A DNA stretch of 13,030 bases from Candidatus Bathyarchaeota archaeon (GTDB lineage Archaea > Thermoproteota > Bathyarchaeia > RBG-16-48-13 > GCA-020345945), in assembly GCA_020345945.1 (NCBI GenBank), contig CP070773.1, positions 1,045,998-1,059,027 on the forward strand, read 5' to 3'. How positions within the stretch are numbered: the first letter of the stretch is position 1; every line of letters starts with the position of its first letter. Below are positions 7,092-13,030 of the stretch, piece by piece. The translations under genes and the position numbers were made by a program. The notes under the pieces were generated by a model. The model saw only the letters and a list, made by a program, of their open reading frames with translations. It searched no databases and had not been told where the DNA came from.

Positions 7092-7579
7092 GTGAGACAA
7101 AGAAGATCGATACCTTGATCTCAGGAGGAGAAGCTACTGCTGGTCCACCTCTCGGACCAATTCTTGGGCCCCTCGGTGTAAATGTACTTGAGATCGTGAA
7201 TAAGATCAATGAGCTTACGAAAGATTATGCGGGGATGAAGGTCCCTGTTCATATAAGTGTCGATGTCTCTTCCAAAGAATTTGATGTAGAAGTCGGTACC
7301 CCTACAGTAGCTGCATTGATAGTGCGGGAGCTCGGTGTCTCGAAGGGATCTGCCACCCCAAATACAGAGAAGGTAGGGGATCTCACTATGGAACAAGCTC
7401 TAAGGATCGCAGAGTTGAAACGTCATCAGCTTCTTGCAGGTTCAAGCAAGGCTGCAGTAAAAGAGATCCTGGGATGCTGTGTTAGCATGGGCGTTACAGT
7501 AGCTGGAAAGGATCCAAAGACAGTTCTAAGCGAGATCGATGATGGAACCCATGCAGAATTATTCAAGGAAGACCCTTGA
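7088..7579 (+). CDS. rpl11: 50S ribosomal protein L11 (uL11)
   Basis: A 163-aa archaeal L11. The N-terminal domain shows the proline/glycine-rich signature GPPLGPILGPLGVNVLEIVN (residues 19-38), the surface contacted by translation factors and the stalk base. The C-terminal domain binds the GTPase-associated region of 23S rRNA (VGDLTMEQALRIAELKR, then AAVKEILGCCVSMGVTV). The ATG overlaps the spt5 stop (ATGA), an arrangement that favours translational coupling. A purine-rich AATCGGATGAAG stretch sits upstream inside spt5. Length and the acidic C-terminus are normal for archaea. The gap of ~95 bases to L1 contains a separate promoter. Confidence 0.97.
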   Translation: MSETKKIDTLISGGEATAGPPLGPILGPLGVNVLEIVNKINELTKDYAGMKVPVHISVDVSSKEFDVEVGTPTVAALIVRELGVSKGSATPNTEKVGDLTMEQALRIAELKRHQLLAGSSKAAVKEILGCCVSMGVTVAGKDPKTVLSEIDDGTHAELFKEDP

Positions 7580-7612
7580 CCTGACCTGATAAATCGAGTC
7601 CAGAGGAGACTC

Positions 7613-7631
7613 TTCGCCAAATAGTTATATA
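7613..7631 (+). promoter_or_regulatory. BRE/TATA promoter for L1-L10
   Basis: TTCGCCAAATAGTTATATA contains a textbook TATA element, TTATATA (7625-7631), with a BRE-like CCAAATAG just before it. A start site near 7653 is expected, about 25 bases downstream of the box centre. That would fall after the ATG at 7645 and about 22 bases before the TTG at 7675, which supports the TTG as the L1 start. L1 could still also be read from the upstream promoter. Confidence 0.55.
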
Positions 7632-7674
7632 CCCTGTTTCAACTATGCTTTCAGCCATTTCGGGAGTTCCTTCG

Positions 7675-8331
7675 TTGCCTCTTGACTCAAACACCCTTAT
7701 CTCAACTATCGATCAAGTCAAGAAATCCTCTAAGAAGAGGGGGTTTGTCCAATCAATCGACTTGATCGTGGCTCTGAAGAATATAGATGTCAAGAAACCT
7801 GAGAACCGTATGAACGAGCTTATTCATCTCCCCCATCCCTTAACTAGGAAGAACAGAGTATGTGTAATCGCATCTGGTTCTTTGGCCGTCAACGCCAGAA
7901 ATGCTGGAGCTGACTATATACTCTCTCAGGAGCAGCTTGAGGCGCTCTCAGAGGATAAGAAGGCTGCGAAGAGATTGACAAGGGATTACAACTCTTTCGT
8001 GGCCGAAGCACCTTTAATGCCTCTTGTTGGCCGAGTCTTAGGTCCAGTCTTGGGTCCTCGCGGCAAGATGCCAACCCCGGTCCCTCCTAACGTCGATATT
8101 GAACCAATACTGCAAAGGCAGAGAGCTTCTGTAAGAATTCGGATAAGAGATCAACTCTCAGCTTCCTGTACTGTGGGTGATGAAGAAATGGAGAGTAGTG
8201 ATATCGTTGAGAACATTCAAACCCTCGTCTCACGCCTAGAAGAAAAGTATGAGAAAGGGATCAATAACCTAGGAGTCGTTTATCTGAAGTCGACTATGGG
8301 AAGCCCTGTCAAAGTGCAGCAAAGTGGGTGA
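7675..8331 (+). CDS. rpl1: 50S ribosomal protein L1 (uL1)
   Basis: Binds 23S rRNA at the E-site stalk and in archaea also represses translation of its own mRNA. The 218-aa protein from TTG 7675 matches the length and N-terminus of archaeal L1, where SKKRGFVQSIDLIVALKNID follows about 20 residues after the start. The GRVLGPVLGPRGKMP loop and a C-terminal STMGSPVKV are typical. I prefer the TTG over the in-frame ATG at 7645 for three reasons: GGGAG at 7662-7666 lies 8 bases before the TTG while nothing comparable precedes the ATG; the extra ten residues are not expected in the family; and the TATA box at 7625-7631 would place transcription start after the ATG. The stop overlaps the first bases of the L10 ribosome binding site, so L1 and L10 are co-transcribed. 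Confidence 0.93.
   Translation: MPLDSNTLISTIDQVKKSSKKRGFVQSIDLIVALKNIDVKKPENRMNELIHLPHPLTRKNRVCVIASGSLAVNARNAGADYILSQEQLEALSEDKKAAKRLTRDYNSFVAEAPLMPLVGRVLGPVLGPRGKMPTPVPPNVDIEPILQRQRASVRIRIRDQLSASCTVGDEEMESSDIVENIQTLVSRLEEKYEKGINNLGVVYLKSTMGSPVKVQQSG
7680..7723 (+). promoter_or_regulatory. Candidate stem-loop at the start of the L1 coding region
   Basis: TCTTGACT (7680-7687) and AGTCAAGA (7716-7723) form a perfect 8-bp stem around a 28-base loop, starting two bases after the proposed L1 start codon. In Methanococcus, L1 represses its own mRNA at a site shortly downstream of the start codon, so the location is suggestive. I could not match the loop to the 23S rRNA L1-binding motif, and stems of this size occur by chance at several places in a window this long. 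Confidence 0.25.
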
Positions 8332-8342
8332 GGTGGGTTCGG

Positions 8343-9194
8343 ATGCAAGTAAGTGAAATTCCTCAATGGAAAATCGAAAGAGTAGAGGCGATCTCCAAAA
8401 TGGCTCTTGAATATCCTGTAATCGCCATAGGAAATCTCAACAAGATCAGAGCCTCTCAGATACAATCACTGAGAAAGAGCCTTCGTGACGAAGTAACTTT
8501 CCTTGTAACTAAGAACAACTTGATCAAGAGAGCATTGAACCGAGTTGAGAAAGAAAGACCCAATATTGGGGAGCTAGTCGAGAGAATCGAGGGATCAAAT
8601 CTCATAATATTCACCAAGATGAATCCCTTCAGACTTCTCCTACTCCTAGAGAATAACAAGACCCTGCTTACCGCAAAGGTCGGAGATATCGCTCCTGAGG
8701 ATATAGTCATCTCAGCTGGGAATACTGGAATGCCCCCTGGCCCAGTAATCAGCGATTTCACCGAAGTAGGGGTTCGAACCAGGATAGAGTCTGGAAGCGT
8801 CTGGGTCATCCAAGATACTGTTGTAGCCAAGAAGGGAGATCCGATCTCTCTAAAACTAGCAAGCATGTTATCAAAAATGGGAATAAAACCCATAGAGAGC
8901 AGTCTATCCATCTACGTCGCATATGATCAAGGAACAGTCATACCCTCAGAGTCGCTGAAGATTGATGTGGAAGGATTCAAGAAGGATCTTCTAGAAGCTG
9001 AGCAGAACGCGTTGAATCTTGCTCTATTTGCTTGGTATCCTACAGCAAAGAATATCGGAGGAATGTTTAGGAAAGCTGTTGCCCAAGCCAAAAGTCTGGG
9101 GGTCAGCTCCTTCTACATCGATAAAGACTTCATCCCAGATCTGCTTCGTCAATCAAACAATCAAGCTTTGAGTCTAGAAAGTCATGTCGACTGA
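8343..9194 (+). CDS. rpl10: 50S ribosomal protein L10 (uL10, archaeal P0)
   Basis: Base of the ribosomal stalk: it binds 23S rRNA with L11 and carries L12 dimers. The N-terminal rRNA-binding domain (from IPQWKIERVEAISKMALEYP) and the domain II insertion (GNTGMPPGPVISDFTEVGV) are clear. The C-terminal spine begins near FAWYPTAKNIGGMFRKAVAQ, but the protein stops at 283 residues. Many archaeal P0 proteins are ~340 residues and end in an acidic tail plus GLSALFG, as L12 does; that tail is absent here. The ATG at 8343 is preferred over GTG 8328, because GAGGTG at 8330-8335 is an excellent ribosome binding site 7 bases before it. The next 159 bases have stops in every frame and no displaced acidic tail, so a recent frameshift is unlikely. 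Confidence 0.95.
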   Translation: MQVSEIPQWKIERVEAISKMALEYPVIAIGNLNKIRASQIQSLRKSLRDEVTFLVTKNNLIKRALNRVEKERPNIGELVERIEGSNLIIFTKMNPFRLLLLLENNKTLLTAKVGDIAPEDIVISAGNTGMPPGPVISDFTEVGVRTRIESGSVWVIQDTVVAKKGDPISLKLASMLSKMGIKPIESSLSIYVAYDQGTVIPSESLKIDVEGFKKDLLEAEQNALNLALFAWYPTAKNIGGMFRKAVAQAKSLGVSSFYIDKDFIPDLLRQSNNQALSLESHVD

Positions 9195-9353
9195 TCAAAG
9201 GTTTGGTCGAAGCGGCTACTATTTGGAATAAAGGATACGTTTCTAGGAAAAGTACAAAAAGGAGATCTTGAACTAGGAGAAGGAGTTGAATGTCTAATAC
9301 AACTCAGTTGCTTATACCATATTTGAATAGGTGCTTGGAGGTGAGAGAGTTCG
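9195..9353. other. L10-L12 intergenic leader region
   Basis: A 159-base gap longer than others in this operon. A/T-rich elements at 9225-9233 (GAATAAAGG), 9252-9260 (TACAAAAAG) and 9310-9317 could serve as TATA boxes for a separate L12 promoter, but I cannot choose among them. It holds a strong GGAGGTGA at 9337-9344 for L12 and a short reading frame described separately. A separate L12 promoter would make sense because L12 is present in several copies per ribosome. Confidence 0.35.
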
Positions 9354-9361
9354 ATGTCTGA
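9290..9361 (+). CDS. Possible 23-residue leader reading frame overlapping the L12 start
   Basis: An ATG at 9290 is preceded by AGGAG (9281-9285) at close spacing and opens 23 codons (MSNTTQLLIPYLN at the N-terminus) that end with TGA at 9359-9361, 8 bases inside the L12 gene in another frame. Its translation would cross the L12 ribosome binding site at 9337-9344 and terminate right beside the L12 start. That layout could couple or modulate L12 translation. There is no known family, and the frame could be chance. Confidence 0.2.
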   Translation: MSNTTQLLIPYLNRCLEVREFDV

Positions 9362-9662
9362 ATATATTCACGCAGCACTACTGCTCCATACTGCAGAAAA
9401 GAAGATCGATGAGAAAAACCTTACCAAGGTTCTATCAGCTGCAGGTCTCAAACCAGACGAGATTCGAGTGAAAGCGTTGGTCGCATCTCTTGATGGGGTA
9501 GATATTGAAGAGGCGATCAAGACCGCAGCAGCCGTACCTTCTGTAGCAGTCGTATCACCTTCTGAGGAAGTCAAAGAAGCTCCGAAGGAGGAGAAGAAGG
9601 AAGAAGAGGAGAAGAAGGAGGAAGAAGCTATCCAAGGTCTTGGGGCTCTTTTTGGCGCCTAG
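9354..9662 (+). CDS. rpl12: 50S ribosomal protein L12 (archaeal P1 type)
   Basis: Stalk protein that recruits elongation factors to the ribosome. The 102-aa protein has the archaeal N-terminal dimerization/L10-binding helices (YIHAALLLHTAEKKIDEKNL), an alanine/proline-rich hinge (AAAVPSVAVVSPS), a highly charged lysine/glutamate segment, and the conserved C-terminal factor-binding tail GLGALFGA. This is unrelated in fold to bacterial L7/L12. GGAGGTGA at 9337-9344, 10 bases before the ATG, is the strongest ribosome binding site in the window, fitting the need for excess L12. The purine-rich run at 9587-9628 simply encodes the charged segment. Confidence 0.97.
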   Translation: MSEYIHAALLLHTAEKKIDEKNLTKVLSAAGLKPDEIRVKALVASLDGVDIEEAIKTAAAVPSVAVVSPSEEVKEAPKEEKKEEEEKKEEEAIQGLGALFGA

Positions 9663-9900
9663 ACTGCTTCCATCCCCCCACTCTTTTCATGCATCTTCCA
9701 AAGAGTAGAGAAAGATCTGCTTCTGTACTCCTATACCTTCAAATCCAGGCATGGGAAGTGCGACTTGAACATTAACTCCCGATCCACCGATTAAGAAAAG
9801 TGGTATGCAAAAAACATTAGGCATAATTATGAGCCATTCATCGTAGAGTGCAAGGAATTAGAGAGTCCCTTCCGCGCCCCTGTTCAAAAGGTGTCGATAA
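9663..9900. other. L12-alaS intergenic region
   Basis: The 238-base gap holds a pyrimidine-rich tract just after L12 (9667-9688), a plausible weak terminator, and the ribosome binding site AGGTG (9889-9893) for alaS. A/T-rich stretches at 9791-9800 (TTAAGAAAAG) and 9822-9831 (CATAATTATG) could be alaS TATA boxes. No tRNA or other structured RNA was found. A small minus-strand reading frame is listed separately. Confidence 0.4.
9687..9824 (-). CDS. Possible small hypothetical protein or gene remnant, minus strand
   Basis: A 45-codon frame beginning MPNVFCIPLFLIGGSG and ending KQIFLYSLEDA lies antisense in the 238-base gap between L12 and alaS. The frame is open for 11 further codons upstream (to a stop at 9858-9860). 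The composition looks protein-like: a hydrophobic N-terminus, a glycine patch and few rare residues. No ribosome binding site precedes the ATG and I recognise no family. It could be a small gene, the decayed end of an older gene, or chance. Confidence 0.2.
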   Translation of the reverse strand: MPNVFCIPLFLIGGSGVNVQVALPMPGFEGIGVQKQIFLYSLEDA

Positions 9901-12648
9901 ATGTCCTCAATATTTGATGTCGAACTCTTCGGAGAGAAAGGCTTCAAGAGGAAGAAGTGTCCCACCTGTGGGCGGTTCTTTTGGACATTAAACCCGGAGA
10001 TAGAACTTTGCGGTGATCAGCCTTGTGTCGAGTATAGTTTCCTCGGGAATCCTCCAGTCCAATCCTCTTTTACACTCACTGATGTCCGCGAAACATTTCT
10101 CTCATTCTTCGAGGAGCATGGACATGAACGTATTGGACGATATCCCGTTGTAGCGAGATGGAGAGACGATGTTTTCCTAGTTGGAGCTTCGATATACGAC
10201 TTCCAGCCTTGGGTAACAAGTGGTGCTGTCCCTCCTCCTGCGAATCCCCTTACAATCTCTCAACCTTCGATAAGGCTGACAGACATAGACAACGTCGGAC
10301 GAACTGGAAGGCACTTGACGGAATTTGAGATGATGGCTCATCATGCCTTCAACTTCGGTGACAAAGAGATCTATTGGAACAACCGGACAGTCGAGCTCTG
10401 TTTCGATCTTTTCACAGATAGAATAGGAATTCCCTCCGACAAGTTGACTTTTATTGAGGATCTCTGGCAAGGCGGAGGTAATGCTGGAGAAGACTTCGAA
10501 GTTTTGGTCGACGGCTGTGAGATAGCAACACTCGTCTTCATGCAATACAAGGTACAGAACGGTGACCTTGTCCCAATGTCGACAAAGGTTGTGGACACTG
10601 GGTACGGCCTTCAAAGAATTCTTTGGTTAACTAAAGGAACTCCCACAATCTACGACGCGATCTTCGGAGACGTTCTGGGCTTCCTGAGGGGAGAGATCGG
10701 TCTCGGAAGACCGGAGGAACAGATCTTTCTCGAAGCCTCTAAGCTTTCAGGCCAGATGGAACTGAGCAGCAAGGAGAGTAGATCAAAACTAAGAGCAAAG
10801 ATCGCCTCAAGGATCGATATAGCACCCGATGAACTTGAGAGCTTGATGCATCCTCATGAGCTTGTATATGCAATAGCGGATCACACACATGCTCTTATCT
10901 TCATGATGGGTGACGGGGTTGTCCCCTCTAATGTTGGCGCCGGTTATCTGGCAAGGCTCTTGATCCGGAAATCCTTGAGATACTTCCGAGAGTTAGGCTT
11001 AGAACTCCCCTTGAGAGAACTCGTCAGTCGTCAGATACAAACTCTAACGTTAGACTTCCCTGAATTCAAGGAGATCTCAGACGAGATACTAGAGATAGTT
11101 GATGTAGAAGAGGATAGACATCGACAGGTATTGAAAAGAGGTGAAGTCCTCGTCAGAAGAATCGCGAAGGATCTCCAAGGCAAAAAAACCTCAAAAATAC
11201 CAACTGGAAGACTGGTTGAGTTTTACGATTCCCACGGACTCACTCCTGGCTTTGTCAAAGATATCGCTGAAGGACAAGGTGTTCAAGTCTCAATCCCCGA
11301 GGATTTCTATGCTCAAGTCGCTGCAAGACATGAGAAGCCAAAATCTGAGGTGGAGGATTCGATGACCTTTGAGGATCTAGGTGAGAAAATCTCTGGTATT
11401 CCGCCGACTAAGTTATTGTTCTATGAGGATCCCTATCTAGACTCTTTCTCAGCAAAAGTCCTTAAAGTAATCGATAATGGGTGGGTTGTCCTAGATCAAA
11501 CCGCATTCTACTCTGAGGGAGGAGGTCAGCCTGCGGATCATGGAATTATGAAATCCGCCCAAGGAGAAGGTAAGGTTGAGAATACCCAAAGGATCGGAAA
11601 TACCATTCTTCATCTCCTGAAGGACTCTGTACCCGCGGTGGGGGAGACTGTCTCCTGCGTAGTTGATTGGGATCGAAGAAAGAGACTGATGCGAAGTCAT
11701 ACCGCTACCCACATAGTAAACGGGGCTGCACGAAGAGTCTTGGGACAACATGTCTGGCAATGTGGAGCTCAGAAAGGACTAGATGTCAATCGATTAGACA
11801 TTACACACCACAAGCATCTGAATGCTGAACAAGTCAAAGAGATCGAGATGACCGCGAACTCTTTTCTCGTTACTAATACCACGGTTAATGTTTCTTTTGT
11901 CCCCCGTGAAGAAGCCGAGCAGAAGTATGGCTTTAGGCTTTACCAAGGAGGGGCTGTTCCGGGAAGAGAGATCCGTGTAGTACAGATAGGTGACTGGGAG
12001 GTAGAAGCTTGCGGGGGAACCCACTGTCGTTCAACAGGTGAGGTCGGGCTGATCAAGCTGTTGCGTTCAGAGAGGATTCAAGACGGTGTTGAGAGGTTGG
12101 TATATGCTGTCGGGCCATCCGCTGTGGAACTGATCCAAGAGAGAGATATGCTTCTTGAAACGGCTTCATCACTTCTCGGAGTTCCCATACTAAAGGTAGA
12201 TTCAGCCTTAGAGTCTGTTCTTGATATCAACCGTAATACAGAGAAGCGGCTCAGACAAGTTGAAGGAGAACTTTCAGGGCTCCTAGCATCCAGTCTTCTT
12301 GAAAACGCTGAAGAAGTCTCAGGATTCAAACTCATCACGTACTCCCGCCCACTTGAAGACATAGATTTCCTAATAGACCTAGGTGGAGTACTCTCACAAA
12401 GAGAACCGAAGGTCGTCTCTGTTCTTTTCGCAGTCGGAGATACAGCTCGGATCATCGTGACAGTTGGAGACGCGGCAGTCAACTCTGGTATCCATGCTGG
12501 AAAAATCGCGGAGACCCTCTCTAAAAGCCTTGGTGGGGGTGGAGGGGGAAAAGCAGACTTCGGTCAGGGGGGCGGTCCAAAAGTAGATTTGGTGTCCAAG
12601 ATAGCGTCCTCCCTCGAAGAACTCATCCGTTCCCAAGCAGGCAGCTAG
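9901..12648 (+). CDS. alaS: Alanyl-tRNA synthetase, archaeal type
   Basis: Charges tRNA-Ala and edits mischarged Ser/Gly. The 915-aa protein has an archaeal N-terminal extension with four cysteines (Cys20, Cys23, Cys37, Cys42) likely to bind zinc. The class II catalytic core follows (for example SQPSIRLTDIDNVG and LTEFEMMAHHAFNFG, then VPSNVGAGYLARLLIRKSLR). The editing domain shows HTATH at 600-604 and CGGTH at 704-708, which together supply the usual zinc ligands. The C-terminal DHHA1-type region ends in a glycine-rich GGGGGGKADFGQGGGPK segment. AGGTG at 9889-9893 lies 7 bases before the ATG. The gene follows L12 in the same direction after 238 bases and converges with the next gene at 11 bases. 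Length and motifs are complete. Confidence 0.97.
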   Translation: MSSIFDVELFGEKGFKRKKCPTCGRFFWTLNPEIELCGDQPCVEYSFLGNPPVQSSFTLTDVRETFLSFFEEHGHERIGRYPVVARWRDDVFLVGASIYDFQPWVTSGAVPPPANPLTISQPSIRLTDIDNVGRTGRHLTEFEMMAHHAFNFGDKEIYWNNRTVELCFDLFTDRIGIPSDKLTFIEDLWQGGGNAGEDFEVLVDGCEIATLVFMQYKVQNGDLVPMSTKVVDTGYGLQRILWLTKGTPTIYDAIFGDVLGFLRGEIGLGRPEEQIFLEASKLSGQMELSSKESRSKLRAKIASRIDIAPDELESLMHPHELVYAIADHTHALIFMMGDGVVPSNVGAGYLARLLIRKSLRYFRELGLELPLRELVSRQIQTLTLDFPEFKEISDEILEIVDVEEDRHRQVLKRGEVLVRRIAKDLQGKKTSKIPTGRLVEFYDSHGLTPGFVKDIAEGQGVQVSIPEDFYAQVAARHEKPKSEVEDSMTFEDLGEKISGIPPTKLLFYEDPYLDSFSAKVLKVIDNGWVVLDQTAFYSEGGGQPADHGIMKSAQGEGKVENTQRIGNTILHLLKDSVPAVGETVSCVVDWDRRKRLMRSHTATHIVNGAARRVLGQHVWQCGAQKGLDVNRLDITHHKHLNAEQVKEIEMTANSFLVTNTTVNVSFVPREEAEQKYGFRLYQGGAVPGREIRVVQIGDWEVEACGGTHCRSTGEVGLIKLLRSERIQDGVERLVYAVGPSAVELIQERDMLLETASSLLGVPILKVDSALESVLDINRNTEKRLRQVEGELSGLLASSLLENAEEVSGFKLITYSRPLEDIDFLIDLGGVLSQREPKVVSVLFAVGDTARIIVTVGDAAVNSGIHAGKIAETLSKSLGGGGGGKADFGQGGGPKVDLVSKIASSLEELIRSQAGS

Positions 12649-12659
12649 TCTAATGGAAG

Positions 12660-13030
12660 CTACTGTCTCGGTCCAAAATCGAATATGAGAATAGTCGGCA
12701 CACCTCGAAGAGTGGCTATAAAGACTGGGTCCATTTGACTCACAGCTCTCCAGAGTGGGTTCTGGATCCGCTCTGCCATATTGATCTGCACAACCAGAAA
12801 TCTGATCTTATTGACATCTCGAACGTGATGAAGACTCGCCCTATAGTTAAACCGCACATATTTGTGTGAGTCATCTAGTTGCTGGAACTCTTGTTCATAA
12901 CCGATCAGTCCTATCCTTGAATCTACAGGGACATTCTGCTTGATCCAATCTACTGCTTCCGGTACCCCCCCTCCTGGGTGTCCTATTAAGTAAGTATAAT
13001 TCTCCCTGCCTATGATCGGGTTATAATAGA
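12660..13030 (-). CDS. GT-C membrane glycosyltransferase (ArnT/PMT-like), C-terminal soluble part, partial
   Basis: A minus-strand frame is open from the right edge (13028) to a TAG at 12660-12662, giving the last 122 residues of a longer protein. It starts YYNPIIGRENYTYLIGHPGG, continues GVPEAVDWIKQNVPVDSRI, and ends with IRFLVVQINMAERIQNPLW and PVFIATLRGVPTILIFDF. The pattern NP(I/L)xG, then GxxEAxxWI, then a FLVVxIN...QR-like strand, then PVxxxxxxGVxxxxIF, is that of the soluble C-terminal domain of polyprenol-phosphate sugar-dependent glycosyltransferases in the PMT/ArnT group. These are membrane proteins with many N-terminal helices, which would lie outside the window. No membrane helix is visible in this part. 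The specific sugar and acceptor cannot be told. The 11-base gap to alaS leaves little room for two separate terminators. Confidence 0.6.
   Translation of the reverse strand, partial: YYNPIIGRENYTYLIGHPGGGVPEAVDWIKQNVPVDSRIGLIGYEQEFQQLDDSHKYVRFNYRASLHHVRDVNKIRFLVVQINMAERIQNPLWRAVSQMDPVFIATLRGVPTILIFDFGPRQ

Noticed and set aside
7596..7612. GAGTC...GACTC hairpin after L11 as a terminator or L1-binding site
   Set aside because: Only 5 bp with no following T-run, and it lies upstream of the L1 TATA box, so it would not be in the L1 transcript.
8768..8784. tRNA T-arm-like GGGGTTCGAACC
   Set aside because: It encodes GVRTR inside L10; flanking bases do not form a cloverleaf or acceptor stem.
8456..8911. 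151-codon minus-strand frame opposite L10
   Set aside because: L10 on the plus strand is unambiguous here and the antisense product has no family features.
9587..9628. Purine-rich GAGGAGAAGAAG-type repeat
   Set aside because: It is codon repetition for the Lys/Glu-rich segment normal in archaeal L12.
9738..9755. TTCAAATCC resembling a tRNA T-loop in the L12-alaS gap
   Set aside because: The adjacent five-base arms are not complementary and no anticodon arm or acceptor stem is present.
12530..12576. G-rich tract with quadruplex potential near the end of alaS
   Set aside because: Explained by the conserved glycine-rich GGGGGGKADFGQGGG segment of alanyl-tRNA synthetase.
1..13030. CRISPR arrays, insertion sequences, transposases, phage genes, toxin-antitoxin pairs
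   Set aside because: No regularly spaced repeats, terminal inverted repeats or related coding sequences were seen; codon use looks even across the window.

Overview
The window is archaeal chromosomal DNA. The evidence is the gene set and order secE-spt5-rpl11-rpl1-rpl10-rpl12-alaS, the acidic GLGALFG-type tail on the stalk protein L12, an archaeal alanyl-tRNA synthetase with an N-terminal Cys4 motif, BRE/TATA-like promoters, and GGAGGTGATC-type ribosome binding sites. A short P0/L10, heterodisulfide reductase genes and no visible methanogenesis genes suggest a non-methanogenic, anaerobic TACK-group archaeon (a Bathyarchaeia-like lineage would fit). That placement is inference from gene content only.

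Region 1 (1-6299, plus strand) is a redox/lipoyl cluster. It holds the C-terminal part of HdrB, a very large HdrA (1252 aa), a GcvH-like lipoyl carrier protein, an OsmC-family thiol peroxidase-like protein, and a lipoate-protein ligase with its accessory domain fused. HdrA carries a complete NfnB/GltD-type NAD(P)H-FAD oxidoreductase module inserted inside its ferredoxin domain. It ends in an MvhD-like domain that has lost all of its [2Fe-2S] cysteines. Together these suggest an Hdr complex fed by NAD(P)H rather than by a hydrogenase, working with a protein-bound lipoamide dithiol. OsmC/Ohr proteins are known to be reduced by lipoylated proteins, and Hdr-like complexes with lipoate-binding proteins occur in sulfur oxidizers. 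The cluster may therefore be one lipoyl-centred thiol/disulfide or sulfur-transfer system.

Region 2 (6300-9662, plus strand) is the information-processing block: SecE, Spt5/NusG, L11, L1, L10 and L12. A convincing BRE/TATA lies upstream of secE and a second upstream of L1. The L1 start is best placed at a TTG with a good Shine-Dalgarno site. L10 is short and lacks the usual C-terminal acidic tail. A 23-codon reading frame with its own ribosome binding site overlaps the L12 start.

Region 3 (9663-13030) starts with a 238-base gap that contains an unexplained small minus-strand reading frame. Then comes alaS (plus strand), converging at 11 bases with the C-terminal end of a minus-strand GT-C (ArnT/PMT-like) membrane glycosyltransferase that runs off the window.
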